NCBI GenBank assembly: GCA_035696365.1
Contig: DASRQS010000134.1
Location: 86,176 to 150,175, forward strand
Origin: JALYLC01 sp035696365
GTDB taxonomy: Bacteria > Actinomycetota > Thermoleophilia > Gaiellales > JALYLC01
Direction: 5' to 3'
DNA length: 64,000 nucleotides
The notes beneath the pieces are model-generated. The model saw only the letters and a list, made by a program, of their open reading frames with translations. It was not told the DNA's origin and ran no database searches. Positions within the stretch are counted from its first letter, which is position 1; each line of letters opens with the position of its first letter. Positions 30,196-39,264 of this stretch are shown in pieces. A program made the translations under genes and the position numbers.

Positions 30196-31508
30196 ACCCA
30201 CCACCTCCCGTGCGCACCGACCTGCCCGTCGTCGCACTGCCCGGCGAGGCGAAGGTGCTCGAGGCGGCCCAGCGCTCGCTGGCCGAGAACCGGCGCGGCC
30301 TGCGCGGGCTCTGGCCCTTCCTCGGGCCGGCCTTCATTGCGGCGATCGCCTACGTCGACCCGGGCAACTTCGCGACCAACATCGCTGCGGGCTCGCAGTT
30401 CGGCTATCTGCTGCTCTGGGTCATCCTGGTCTCGAACCTCATGGCGATGCTCATCCAGACGATGAGCGCCAAGCTCGGGATCGCCACCGGCCACAACCTC
30501 GCCGAGATCAGTCGCGACAAGTTCTCGAAGCGGTGGCGTATCTTCCTCTGGCTGCAGGCGGAAGCCGTGGCCATGGCCTGCGACCTGGCGGAGTTCGTGG
30601 GCGCCGCCCTCGGCTTTCATCTGCTCTTCGGCATGCCGCTGTTGCCGGCCGGGCTGCTGACGGGCGTGGTCACGTTCGCGATCCTGAGCGCGGAGTTGCG
30701 CGGCGTGCGGCATCTCGAGGCTGTCATCACCGTGCTCGTCGGGGTGATCGTCGCCGCCTTCGTGTTCGAGATCCTCCACTCCCATCCCGACGGCGGCGCG
30801 GCGCTCAAGGGCCTCGTGACGCCACGCTTCGCCGGTTCCAGCAGCGTGTTGCTGGCGGCCGGCATCCTGGGCGCGACCGTGATGCCGCACGTGATCTACC
30901 TGCACTCCTCTCTCACTCAACGGCGCGTGATCGGGGCCGACGAGGGCGAGCGCAAGCGCATCTTCCGCTTCGAGCAGATCGACGTCGTGATCGCAATGAC
31001 GATCGCAGGGCTCGTGAACATGGCCATGCTGATCATGGCCGCGGGCATCTTCCATTCCCGCGGGCTGACCGGCATCGGCGACATCGACGAGGCCTATCAC
31101 GGGCTCGGGACGATCGTGGGCAGCCATGCAGACATCGTCTTCGGCATCGCGCTGCTGGCCTCGGGGCTGTCGTCGTCGAGCGTCGGCACGCTGGCCGGGC
31201 AGGTCGTGATGCAGGGCTACATCAACCGCCAGATCCCGCTCTACCTGCGCCGCATCATCACCATGGCGCCGGCGCTGATCGTGCTCGCCATTCCGGCCAT
31301 CAATCCGTCGCGCGCGCTCGTGATCTCGCAGGTCGGGCTGTCGTTCGGGATTCCGTTCGCGCTCATCCCGCTCGTGATGTTCTGCCGCAACCGGGAGTTG
31401 ATGGGCGATCTCGTCAACCGGCGGGGGACGAATATCGCGGCCTACCTCGTGGTCGCCGTGATCGTGTCGCTCAACGTCTTCCTGCTGTACGACACGATCC
31501 TCGCCTGA
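30192..31508 (+). CDS. mntH: NRAMP-family Mn2+/Fe2+ transporter
   Basis: 438-residue membrane protein, 11 predicted helices. Metal-site motif DPGN in TM1 (AAIAYVDPGNFATNIAAG), the TM6 motif GATVMPHVIYLHS, and the intracellular loop signature SSSVGTLAGQVVMQGYINRQIP. Proton-coupled uptake of Mn2+ or Fe2+ across the cytoplasmic membrane. Begins by GTGA overlap with the regulator gene. Its stop is separated by only seven bases from the convergent stop of a second DtxR-family gene, with no visible terminator. Confidence 0.95.
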   Translation: MNPPPPVRTDLPVVALPGEAKVLEAAQRSLAENRRGLRGLWPFLGPAFIAAIAYVDPGNFATNIAAGSQFGYLLLWVILVSNLMAMLIQTMSAKLGIATGHNLAEISRDKFSKRWRIFLWLQAEAVAMACDLAEFVGAALGFHLLFGMPLLPAGLLTGVVTFAILSAELRGVRHLEAVITVLVGVIVAAFVFEILHSHPDGGAALKGLVTPRFAGSSSVLLAAGILGATVMPHVIYLHSSLTQRRVIGADEGERKRIFRFEQIDVVIAMTIAGLVNMAMLIMAAGIFHSRGLTGIGDIDEAYHGLGTIVGSHADIVFGIALLASGLSSSSVGTLAGQVVMQGYINRQIPLYLRRIITMAPALIVLAIPAINPSRALVISQVGLSFGIPFALIPLVMFCRNRELMGDLVNRRGTNIAAYLVVAVIVSLNVFLLYDTILA

Positions 31509-31515
31509 GAACGTG

Positions 31516-32235
31516 TCAGCGGCCCCAGGACGTGTGCAGCGCGACGGCCGCGCCCGGCACGTCCACCTCGGCGACGTCGCCGTCGCCGCTCTCCTCGATC
31601 GCGACCGTCACGGCTCGTGACTCGGGGATGCTGAGGATCGTGGCGCCCTTCGCGGGCGTCATCAGCTCGAGCGACTCGCCCGTCAGGCCGGTGACCTCGA
31701 TCGAGTCGCCGGGCTCGATACCGGCGCGCTTGAAGGCGTGCAGCAGTTCCTCGGCCTCGTTCTCGTGGCGCAGCACGCGCACCGTCGAGCCCACCGGCAC
31801 GGTCACGAGCGGCACCCCGGGCTCGCGCGGGGCGTCGCCGATCGGGTGCCCGTGCGGGCAGGTCGTGACGCCCACGAGCAGCGCGCGCATGCGCTCCTCG
31901 AGATTCGCGGAGATCCCGTGCTCGAAGGAATGGGCCTCCTCGTGCACCTCGTCCCACGGAATGCCGAACACCTGCACCAGGAACGCCTCGATCAGGCGGT
32001 GACGCGTGACGATGCGACTGGCCGACTGCTCGCCGATCTCGGTGAAGATCAGGCGCTTGCGGTCGTCGCGCACGACGAAGCCGTCGTCCACCAGGCGCCG
32101 CACCATCTCGAGCGCGGTGGGCTGCGAGACGCCGACGGCGCGGGCCAGATTGGCCTGCGTCGGGTCGATGCCCGCCTCTTTCATCCAGAAGAGCTTTTCG
32201 AGGTATTCCTCGACGGTAGACGTCAGGCTCTCCAT
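31516..32235 (-). CDS. Second DtxR-family metal-dependent regulator with FeoA-like domain
   Basis: 239 residues. Winged helix VEEYLEKLFWMKEAGIDPTQ, ANLARAVGVSQPTALEMVRRLVDDGFV; metal and dimer helices with VTRHRLIEAFLVQVFGIPWDEVHEEAHSFEHG; a CPHGHPIG cysteine/histidine segment; and a C-terminal SH3-like FeoA domain (GIEPGDSIEVTGLTGESLEL). Convergent with mntH. Two different DtxR-type proteins around one transporter suggest separate Mn and Fe sensing, or a regulator pair with different targets. ATG 32235 is set by TAGACT 7 nt upstream. Confidence 0.9.
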   Translation of the reverse strand: MESLTSTVEEYLEKLFWMKEAGIDPTQANLARAVGVSQPTALEMVRRLVDDGFVVRDDRKRLIFTEIGEQSASRIVTRHRLIEAFLVQVFGIPWDEVHEEAHSFEHGISANLEERMRALLVGVTTCPHGHPIGDAPREPGVPLVTVPVGSTVRVLRHENEAEELLHAFKRAGIEPGDSIEVTGLTGESLELMTPAKGATILSIPESRAVTVAIEESGDGDVAEVDVPGAAVALHTSWGR

Positions 32236-32242
32236 GCCGGGA

Positions 32243-32248
32243 AGTCTA
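32243..32248 (-). promoter_or_regulatory. Predicted leaderless -10 box of the second DtxR-family gene
   Basis: TAGACT, 7 nt, ATG 32235; no TTAG/CTAA-type operator is seen here, unlike at 29512. Confidence 0.5.
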
Positions 32249-32280
32249 GCCGTCTGGGGCCGGCGGTCCGGGCGCCGCGC

Positions 32281-32286
32281 TATCGT
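32281..32286 (+). promoter_or_regulatory. Predicted leaderless -10 box of the beta-propeller gene
   Basis: TATCGT, 7 nt, GTG 32294. Confidence 0.45.
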
Positions 32287-32293
32287 CGCGGCG

Positions 32294-33733
32294 GTGGCGG
32301 GACCTCTTGTGAACTCGGCGCGCCGGCGCGCTGCGGCCGCGCTCGCGGTCGGAGTCCTGCTCTTGACGCTACCGGCCGGCGCCGCCGCGGCCGAGCCGTC
32401 GGCGGGCGGTGCCGGCTGGACGACCTGGGGCAACAGCCCGCTCCGCCAGTCGCGCGCCTCGGCCTCGTCGCTCAGCACGCGCAATGCCAAGCGCTTGACG
32501 CTGGCGTGGTCGCAGGCGCTCGGCGGCACCGGGGCCGCGCAGCCGCTCTACCTCAGGAAGATCGCGGCCACCGGCAAGCGCCGCGACATCTATGTCGCGG
32601 CGAGCGAGTCGGGCCGCGTCTCCGCCTTCGACGCGCGCACGGGCAAGCTGCTCTGGATGCGCGAGCTCGGATCCATCAACACGGGCTGCCTGCAGATGCC
32701 GAAGGGCGTTTTCGGCGTCACCGGCACGCCCGTCTACGACCCGGCCGGCGGCTACATCTACGTGGCCGCGACCGACAAGCTGTGGGCGCTCGACGTGCAC
32801 AGTGGCGCTCCGCGCGCCGGCTGGCCCGTGGCGCTGCCCGTCGACCCCTTCCACGAGCACGTGTGGGGCGCCATCGCGCTCGGCAACGGGCACGTCTACT
32901 TCGGGCTGGCCTCGTATTGCGATCGCCGGCCCTACAGCGGGCGCGTGCTGTCGGTCTCCACGGCCTCGGGCGCGGTCGACCACTCCTGGACGGCCGTGAC
33001 GACTCCGGACGGCGCGCCCGGCGGCGGCGGCATCTGGGGATGGGGAGGCGTCGCGATCACCTCGGACGGCCACGTCTGGGCCGCCAGCGCGAACGCCAAC
33101 ATCGCGAGCGGCACCGACGAGGCGACCGACCACGCGGAGTCGATCGCCGAGCTCAGCTCGTCGCTCGCCCTCGTGACCTCGAGCCACGCGCCGGGCATGC
33201 CGCAGCACGGCGATTTCGGATTCGGCTCGACGCCCGTCGTGTTCAAGGCCGGGGACTGCGGCGCGCTCGTGGCCGCCGAGGGCAAGGACGGTGCGGTCTA
33301 CCTGTGGCAGCGCACCAAGCTGGCGGCGGGCCCGGTGCAACGCCTCGTCCTGGCATTCCCGGCGACCCTCTACGGCTCGCCGGCCTGGGATCCCAAGACG
33401 CAACAGCTCTTCCTCACGACCACGCAGGGCTACTCCGGGCAGCCCGCCGGGCTCGATGCCCTCGCGGTCACCAAGAAGTGCCGTCTCCGTCGCGCCTGGA
33501 CGAAGAGCCTCGGCGGACAGCTGAGCAGCGTGCCGACGATCGCCAACGGCACCGTGCTCGTCGTGACCGGTACCGGGCGTCTGCGTGTCTACTCCGCCGC
33601 CACGGGCAGACTGCTCACGCAGCGGAAGCTGGGCGGCGCGGCGTTCTCGGCGCCGATCGCGTTCGGCCGCGACGTCGCGGTGGTCACCTGGAGCCGCAAG
33701 CTCATCGTGTTCCGCCTGCCCGCCTCTCGCTGA
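32294..33733 (+). CDS. Secreted PQQ-like beta-propeller protein
   Basis: 479 residues. Signal peptide AAAALAVGVLLLTLPAGAAAAEP near residues 15-37. The mature part has repeated propeller blades with Trp-docking-like motifs: VSAFDARTGKLLWMREL, LWALDVHSGAPRAGWPV, GALVAAEGKDGAVYLWQR, LRVYSAATGRLLTQRKLGG. Four cysteines are spread through the blades (for example GCLQMPKG, ASYCDRRP, GDCGA). No catalytic residues of quinoprotein dehydrogenases are recognisable, so a binding or scaffold role is likelier than an enzyme. GTG 32294 fits the -10 spacing; GTG 32309 is a second possible start that also leaves a good signal peptide. Confidence 0.8.
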   Translation: MAGPLVNSARRRAAAALAVGVLLLTLPAGAAAAEPSAGGAGWTTWGNSPLRQSRASASSLSTRNAKRLTLAWSQALGGTGAAQPLYLRKIAATGKRRDIYVAASESGRVSAFDARTGKLLWMRELGSINTGCLQMPKGVFGVTGTPVYDPAGGYIYVAATDKLWALDVHSGAPRAGWPVALPVDPFHEHVWGAIALGNGHVYFGLASYCDRRPYSGRVLSVSTASGAVDHSWTAVTTPDGAPGGGGIWGWGGVAITSDGHVWAASANANIASGTDEATDHAESIAELSSSLALVTSSHAPGMPQHGDFGFGSTPVVFKAGDCGALVAAEGKDGAVYLWQRTKLAAGPVQRLVLAFPATLYGSPAWDPKTQQLFLTTTQGYSGQPAGLDALAVTKKCRLRRAWTKSLGGQLSSVPTIANGTVLVVTGTGRLRVYSAATGRLLTQRKLGGAAFSAPIAFGRDVAVVTWSRKLIVFRLPASR

Positions 33734-33745
33734 GCCCCCGCCGCC

Positions 33746-33751
33746 TATCCT
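33746..33751 (+). promoter_or_regulatory. Predicted leaderless -10 box of the DegT aminotransferase gene
   Basis: TATCCT, 7 nt, ATG 33759. Confidence 0.55.
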
Positions 33752-33758
33752 GCGCGGA

Positions 33759-34976
33759 ATGGCCGTTCCGCTCGATCTCCCCGCCATCGCCGGCGGCCGG
33801 CCGTTGCGCGGCGAGCGCCGCCTCGACTTCGCACCGCCCGCGCTCGGCGAGGAGGAGCGCGCCAACGTGCTGCACTCGCTCGAGACCGGCTGGCTGACGA
33901 CCGGGCCGTTCGCGCGCCGGCTGGAGAGCGAGTTCGCGCTCTACGCCCAGGCCCCGGTCGCGCTCGCGGTCTCCTCCTGCACGGCCGCGATGTACCTCGC
34001 CCTGCGCGCGCTGGGTATCGGCGAGGGCGAGGACGACGAGGTCATCACGACGCCGCTGACCTGGCCGGCGACCGCCAACGTGATCGTGCGCGCGGGCGCC
34101 CGGCCGGTCTTCTGCGACGTCGACCCGGAGACGCTCTGCCTGGACCCCGCCGCCGTCGAGGCCGCGGTCACGCCGCGGACGCGCGCCGTCATGCCGGTGC
34201 ACTACGCGGGGCACCCGTGCGATCTCGCGGCGATCGAGGAGATCTGCGCCCGTCACGACCTGCGGCTCGTGGAGGATGCGGCGCACGCCACCGAGACGCG
34301 GCTCGCCGACGGCCGCAAGATCGGCTCCGTCGGCGACATCACCTGCTTCAGCTTCTACGCCAACAAGAACCTCGCCGCGGGCGAGGGCGGAATGCTCACG
34401 CTGTTCGACGAGGGGCTGGCGGCGCGCATCACCTCGTTGCGCCTGCACGGGCTGACGCGCGACTCCTGGAGGCGCTACGAGAAGAAGGGGCCGGGCGGCT
34501 ACGACGTGCTCGAGCCCGGCTACAAGCTCAATCTGAGCGACCTGCACGCCGGCGTCGCACTCGGGCAGTTGCACCGGCTCGAGCAGCACCACGCGCGCAG
34601 GGTCGCGCAGGTAGAGCGCTACGACGAGGGCCTGGCCGACCTCCCGGGCATCACGCCGCTCGGACGCCGCCTGGAGCCCGCAGGCGTGCACGGCTGGCAC
34701 ATCTACGTGGTGCGCATCGCCTCCGAGGAGGCCGGTGCCGGGCGCGACTCCTACGCCGAGGCGCTCGGCGAGGAGGGCATCGGCACCGGGCTGCACTTCC
34801 TGCCCGTGCACGACCTCACCTACTTCCGCGCGGCGCATCCGACCGCTCCGTTGCCGGTCGCCGAGGCCGCAGGAGCCGAGGTGCTCTCGCTGCCGCTCTC
34901 GCCGGCCCACTCGCTCTCCGACGTCGACGACGTCGTCGCGGCCGTGCGCCGCCTGCACGCGCACTTCACGCGATGA
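33759..34976 (+). CDS. DegT/DnrJ/EryC1-family sugar aminotransferase
   Basis: 405-residue PLP enzyme of the sugar 3- or 4-aminotransferase family. Phosphate-binding loop VSSCTAAMYLALRALG, PLTWPATANVIVRAGARPVF, MPVHYAGHPCDL, VEDAAHATE (cofactor-ring Asp), and Lys203 in SFYANKNLAAGEGGML forming the internal aldimine. LNLSDLHAGVALGQL and the C-terminal HDLTYFR complete the family pattern. It converts a keto-sugar nucleotide to an amino sugar; the RmlB-like enzyme at 27286 could provide a 4-keto substrate. The resulting amine is a possible target of the nearby ATP-grasp ligases. Overlaps the next gene by ATGA. Confidence 0.92.
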   Translation: MAVPLDLPAIAGGRPLRGERRLDFAPPALGEEERANVLHSLETGWLTTGPFARRLESEFALYAQAPVALAVSSCTAAMYLALRALGIGEGEDDEVITTPLTWPATANVIVRAGARPVFCDVDPETLCLDPAAVEAAVTPRTRAVMPVHYAGHPCDLAAIEEICARHDLRLVEDAAHATETRLADGRKIGSVGDITCFSFYANKNLAAGEGGMLTLFDEGLAARITSLRLHGLTRDSWRRYEKKGPGGYDVLEPGYKLNLSDLHAGVALGQLHRLEQHHARRVAQVERYDEGLADLPGITPLGRRLEPAGVHGWHIYVVRIASEEAGAGRDSYAEALGEEGIGTGLHFLPVHDLTYFRAAHPTAPLPVAEAAGAEVLSLPLSPAHSLSDVDDVVAAVRRLHAHFTR

Positions 34977-35953
34977 CCCGTCCCGCACGGCTCGCGCTGC
35001 AGATCGGGCTCTCGGTCGTCCTGATCGCGGCCGTGCTCTGGCAGGCCGACCTGCACAAGATCGGCAACGCCCTGCGCGACTCGAGCCCCGGCTGGTTCTG
35101 CGCGGCGATCGCCATCAACGTCGTCGCCACCTTCGTCATGGTGGTGCGCTGGCATCTCCTGCTGGTCGCGCGCGGCCGCCGCGAGCCGGGCCTCTGGTGG
35201 CTGTTCGAGACCTACGTCATCGCCCTGCTGCTCGGTCAGGTGCTGCCGACCGCGGTGGGCGGCGACGCGGTGCGCGCAATCGACCTCGCGCGGCGCACGG
35301 GCCAGCGCGCGGAGGCCGTGTCGTCCGTGGTCGTCGATCGCGTCGTCGGGCTCGCGGCCCTGGGGGCGCTGGCCGCGGCCGGGGCGCTCGCGGGCGGCTC
35401 AGGCATCGGCCGCGGCACCGCCATCGCGCTCGGTCTCGGCGTGGTGGCCGCCACGGGCCTGGCCGCCGTCGCGCTGTTCTCGCAGCGGCTGCAGCCGCTC
35501 CTGCGCCGCCTGGCGCCCCTGGCCCGTCGCCTGCGCATCGAGGGGCCGGTGCGCTCGCTCTACCGGGCGCTGCACGCCTATCGAGGCCACCCGGGCACGC
35601 TGGCGTGGGTCTTCGTCCTGGGCATGCTGGCGCAGGGCCTGCGTGCCGTCTCGATCGGTTTCCTGGCGACGGGCATGGGATTGGATCTCAGCTACGCCAC
35701 GCTGCTCGTGCTGTGCCCGGTGCTGTTCCTCGTCACGGTCGTCCCCGCCTCGCTCAACGGGATCGGGCTGCGCGAGGCCACGTTCGTGGTCGTGCTGGGC
35801 GGCGCGGGGGTGTCGCGTGAGGACGCGTTCGCGCTCGGCCTGGCCTATTTCGCGGTCACCGTGATCACCGGCGCGCTCGGCGGACTGGCGCTCCTGCGCC
35901 GCGCGGTGCTGCCCGACCGCGGCAGGACTGGCGGGTCGCGTCCAGTAACGTGA
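34973..35953 (+). CDS. UPF0104/lysylphosphatidylglycerol-synthase-like membrane protein 1
   Basis: 326 residues, about 8 membrane helices: RLALQIGLSVVLIAAVLW, CAAIAINVVATFVMVVRWHLLL, then the family signature LLGQVLPTAVGGDAVRAIDLAR and VVVDRVVGL, and late LVTVVPASLNGIGLREATFVV. Relatives are the flippase-like domain of MprF/AglD and are common beside glycan genes, where they are thought to move or accommodate lipid-linked substrates. No synthase domain is attached. ATGA overlap with the aminotransferase. A second paralogue is at 44016. Confidence 0.82.
   Translation: MTRPARLALQIGLSVVLIAAVLWQADLHKIGNALRDSSPGWFCAAIAINVVATFVMVVRWHLLLVARGRREPGLWWLFETYVIALLLGQVLPTAVGGDAVRAIDLARRTGQRAEAVSSVVVDRVVGLAALGALAAAGALAGGSGIGRGTAIALGLGVVAATGLAAVALFSQRLQPLLRRLAPLARRLRIEGPVRSLYRALHAYRGHPGTLAWVFVLGMLAQGLRAVSIGFLATGMGLDLSYATLLVLCPVLFLVTVVPASLNGIGLREATFVVVLGGAGVSREDAFALGLAYFAVTVITGALGGLALLRRAVLPDRGRTGGSRPVT
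35946..35951 (+). promoter_or_regulatory. Predicted leaderless -10 box of the subtilase gene
   Basis: TAACGT, 8 nt, ATG 35960; the box overlaps the end of the upstream coding sequence. Confidence 0.4.
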
Positions 35954-35959
35954 GTCTGC

Positions 35960-38041
35960 ATGCGCCGTCTCGTGCTCGCAGCCGCGACGCTCTGCGCGGT
36001 CTCGGGGGTGGCGCTTTCGAGTGCAGCCGACCGCTCGCCCGCGCCGCCGCGGAGCTCCCTCACGATCGCCGCCGCGCCCGGGCGCGCGGCGGGCGTCAGC
36101 CGTGCGCTCGCGCGGCTGGGCGCGCCGGTCACCGCGCGGGCCGGCTCGCTCCTGCAGGTGCGCAACGCGCCGGGGCTGGCCGACCGCCTCGGGCGCCTTC
36201 CGGGCGTGCGCGGCGTGGGCCCGGCCGAGGTGCCCGTGCCCGATCAGGTCATCTCCCAGGGCGTCGAGCGCATCGGCGCCGATGCGCTGCAGTCGCGCGG
36301 CCTCACGGGCGCCGGCATCCGCATCGCGATCGTCGATCTCGGCTTCGGCCCCAGCTGGCGCAACCTGCTCGGCAGGGAGCTGCCCCCGCAGACCCAGATC
36401 GACGCAGTCCAGTCGTTCGACCACACGAGCGGCCGGCCCGAGATCGAGGGCCTCTCGAATGCCGACGAGCCCACCGGCCACGGCGCGAACGTCGCGCAGG
36501 TCGTGTGGGACATCGCACCGGGCGCGCGCTACACGTTCGTCAACTACCACACGCAGGTCGAGCTCTCGCAGGCCGTCGACTGGCTGATCAACGGCCCCGA
36601 CGGCAAGCCGCGCGTCGACATCGTCGTGCACTCCAACTCGTTTCTCGACGGACCCTTCGACGGCACGGGCGTCGCGGCGCAGGCCGTCAACCGCGCGCAC
36701 GACGCCGGCATCTTCTGGGCCAACTCGGCCGGCAACTACGCGCGTCGCCACTGGGAGGGCCTCGCCGGCGACGCCGACAAGGACGGCTGGGCCGACATCG
36801 GGCCCTCGGGTCGCGGCTACCTCACGTTCCCGCTGACCGCGAACATCGGGATGGGCGCGACCCTGTTCTGGAACACGTGCACGAAGAACGGCGTCGCCGT
36901 CGCGGCCTCGAGCGCGAGCTATCAGCTCGACGTCACCGATACGGCGCCGAGCTCGCCGGTCGTGTTCGCGCAGGGCCAGAAGGACGCCTCGCAACCCGCC
37001 AGCATCGTCGGCTACCTGCCGAGCACGACCGGCTCCTACGGTCTGCGCATCCGCCAGGCGACGGCGAACGTCGTCTGCAACCTCGAGATCTTCGGCGGCG
37101 GCGTCGAGCTGGGTGACGAGGCCACGGTCGAGTCGAGCATCCCCACGCCCGGCGACGCGCGCGGCTCGTTCACAGTCGGGGCGAGGGACTGGCAGGGTGA
37201 CGCCGCGGCCGACTACTCCTCGCAGGGCCCGACCGAGGACGGCCGTCTGAAGCCCGACGTCGTCGCCCCGGCATCGACCGCGGTGTGGCCTGGCATCGCG
37301 ATGGTCGGCACGTCGGCTGCGGCGCCGCACGCGGCCGGAGCGGCCGCACTCCTGATGCAGCGCGATCGCGCCGCCGGCCAGCCCAGCGATCCGGACACCA
37401 TCGCCAAGGAGCTGATCGGGAGCGCGCTCGACATCGCGCCGCCCGGTCCCGACGAGGTGACGGGCGCAGGGCGCATCCGGCTCGACGTCGATCCGCCGGC
37501 CTGGGTCTCGACCACGCCCTCCGCCGGCCAGCCCGTCGGCGACACCGCGCGCTTCGACATCGACGTCGACGACGCCGGCACGATCGAGGCCTCGGGTGTC
37601 TCGATCGACGGCGTGGCTGCGGCCGAGGTGCCGGGTCTGATGCATCTGCGCCTGGACACCCGGGCGCTTGCCGCGGGCCCGCACACCGCGGTCTTCTGGG
37701 CACGGGACATGGCGGGCAACCGCTCCGAGCAGTCGGTCACCTTCATTCGTGACGGCACGCGGCCCATCGTCGAGCTGTCCTCGAGCGGCAACGCGCTCGA
37801 GGTGACCGTCACCGACGCGGAGTCGCGCACCGGCAGCCTCGACGTCCAGATCGACGACGTGACCGGGGCGCTGCACGTGCGGCGCACGCTGCCGCTGGCG
37901 TTCACGGCCGGCAGCGCCCGCGTGCGGATCGCAGCCCCGGCGCTGGCGCGCGGCAGGGTGCGCGTGCGCCTGCAGGCCTTCGACGAGGTCGGGCACCCCT
38001 CCGCCATCTCCACGGCGGGCCTCGCGCCGGGTCCGCGATGA
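35960..38041 (+). CDS. Secreted subtilisin-like serine protease (S8)
   Basis: 693 residues. Signal peptide RRLVLAAATLCAVSGVALSSA; residues about 25-95 look like a propeptide. Catalytic triad: Asp126 in IAIVDLGFG, His174 in PTGHGANVAQVV, Ser452 in VGTSAAAPHAAGAAAL; the oxyanion Asn is in WANSAGN. A long insertion between Asn and Ser carries a beta domain (about residues 270-385) with two cysteines. After the catalytic domain come two Ig-like beta modules (PSAGQPVGDTARFDID, VTVTDAESRTGSLD). No sortase or membrane anchor is visible. Its stop overlaps an ATP-grasp gene (ATGA), an unusual pairing. Confidence 0.9.
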   Translation: MRRLVLAAATLCAVSGVALSSAADRSPAPPRSSLTIAAAPGRAAGVSRALARLGAPVTARAGSLLQVRNAPGLADRLGRLPGVRGVGPAEVPVPDQVISQGVERIGADALQSRGLTGAGIRIAIVDLGFGPSWRNLLGRELPPQTQIDAVQSFDHTSGRPEIEGLSNADEPTGHGANVAQVVWDIAPGARYTFVNYHTQVELSQAVDWLINGPDGKPRVDIVVHSNSFLDGPFDGTGVAAQAVNRAHDAGIFWANSAGNYARRHWEGLAGDADKDGWADIGPSGRGYLTFPLTANIGMGATLFWNTCTKNGVAVAASSASYQLDVTDTAPSSPVVFAQGQKDASQPASIVGYLPSTTGSYGLRIRQATANVVCNLEIFGGGVELGDEATVESSIPTPGDARGSFTVGARDWQGDAAADYSSQGPTEDGRLKPDVVAPASTAVWPGIAMVGTSAAAPHAAGAAALLMQRDRAAGQPSDPDTIAKELIGSALDIAPPGPDEVTGAGRIRLDVDPPAWVSTTPSAGQPVGDTARFDIDVDDAGTIEASGVSIDGVAAAEVPGLMHLRLDTRALAAGPHTAVFWARDMAGNRSEQSVTFIRDGTRPIVELSSSGNALEVTVTDAESRTGSLDVQIDDVTGALHVRRTLPLAFTAGSARVRIAAPALARGRVRVRLQAFDEVGHPSAISTAGLAPGPR

Positions 38042-39264
38042 TCCGGTCCCGCCGCGACGCGCTCGGCCGCCGACTGGCGCGGTCGATGTTGCCGCCCGCC
38101 GTCGTGCTGGACGTCAGCTTCGTCAACGGCCTCGAGGCGATCCGCTCGCTGGCGGCTGCGGGCGCGCCCGTGATCGCTGTCGATCACCGGCCGTCGGCCC
38201 TGGGCTTCCGCTCGCGGCTGGCACACCACGTGCTGTCGCCGGATCCCAAGGACGAGCAGGCCTACGTCGCGTTCCTCGCCGAGCTGGCCGCGCGGGAGTT
38301 CTCCGAGCCGGCCGTGGTGCTGCCGACGCATGACGCGCCGCTCGCCGCCGTGGCGCGCAACGCGGCTCAGCTGGCGGCCTATCAGCTGCCCGGCAGCGGC
38401 TGGGACGTGCTCGGGCCGCTGCAGCGGAAGCGCCACCAGTACGCGGTGGCGCAGAGCGCGGGCATCGGCGTGCCGCTCACGTTCGCGGCCGACAGCGAGG
38501 AGGAGGCCCGCGCGGCCACAGCCGCGCTCTCCTATCCGGCCGTGGTCAAGCCCGGCGATCCGATCCCGTTCAAGCGGCGCTTCGGACAGCCCGTGCTGGT
38601 GTGCCAGACGCCCGAGGAGCTGCTGGAGGCCTGGCGCAGCGCGGCCGATTGCGAGCCGCTGCTGCAGGAGGTGGTTCCCGGCGACGACGCCACGCTCTGG
38701 ACGGTGGGCTCGTACACGGACGCCTCAGGGACGGCACTCGGGCTGTTCTGCGGACGCAAGCTCGTGCAGATGCCACGGGGCTTCGGCACGTGCCGCGTGG
38801 GCGAGGCGCGCTGGCGCGACGACGTGGTCGAGCAGGCGCTCGCGTTGCTGGCGGCGCTCGGCTATCACGGCATCGCCCAGACCGAGTTCCGGCTCGACCC
38901 GCGCGACGAGCAGTTCAAGCTGATGGAGGTGAACCCCCGCCTCTGGCAATGGCACGGCCTGGCGCGCGCCTGCGGCGTGGATCTGCCGCGCATCGCCTAC
39001 CTCGACGTACTCGGCCGCCGGCAAGGGCCCGTGTGCTCGGGGCCGCAGCACGACGGCCGCCGCTGGGTGGTCGCGGCGGCCCATCTACGCGCGTCGCGGC
39101 AGGAGGGCACGTCGCTGCGCCGCGCGCTGCGGGAAATGGGGCCCGGCGCCGTCGAGGGGACGTTCGACGTGCGCGACCCGCTGCCGGCGATCGTGCAGGC
39201 CGGCGGCCTCGTGACCGCGCCGATCGCGCGGCGGCTGCGGCGCCGCAGGGGAGGCGCCCGGTGA
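38038..39264 (+). CDS. ATP-grasp ligase 3 (carboxylate-amine ligase type)
   Basis: 408 residues. Pre-ATP-grasp domain PPAVVLDVSFVNGLEAIRSL and APVIAVDHRPSALGFRSR; ATP-grasp core with ALSYPAVVKPGDPIPFKRRFG (nucleotide Lys), LLQEVVPGDDATLW, and the Mg-binding FRLDPRDEQFKLMEVNPRLW. The pattern resembles D-aspartate-ligase-like carboxylate-amine ligases and carbamoyl-phosphate-synthase-like families often found in polysaccharide loci. It is tied by ATGA to the subtilase and by GTGA to an O-antigen-ligase-like gene, so protease, ligase and polymerase may be made together. Substrates unknown. Confidence 0.86.
   Translation: MIRSRRDALGRRLARSMLPPAVVLDVSFVNGLEAIRSLAAAGAPVIAVDHRPSALGFRSRLAHHVLSPDPKDEQAYVAFLAELAAREFSEPAVVLPTHDAPLAAVARNAAQLAAYQLPGSGWDVLGPLQRKRHQYAVAQSAGIGVPLTFAADSEEEARAATAALSYPAVVKPGDPIPFKRRFGQPVLVCQTPEELLEAWRSAADCEPLLQEVVPGDDATLWTVGSYTDASGTALGLFCGRKLVQMPRGFGTCRVGEARWRDDVVEQALALLAALGYHGIAQTEFRLDPRDEQFKLMEVNPRLWQWHGLARACGVDLPRIAYLDVLGRRQGPVCSGPQHDGRRWVVAAAHLRASRQEGTSLRRALREMGPGAVEGTFDVRDPLPAIVQAGGLVTAPIARRLRRRRGGAR

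Noticed and set aside
32294..33733. Assignment of the beta-propeller protein as a PQQ-dependent dehydrogenase
   Set aside because: Propeller blades are evident but I could not find the catalytic Asp or the vicinal disulfide typical of quinoprotein alcohol dehydrogenases.
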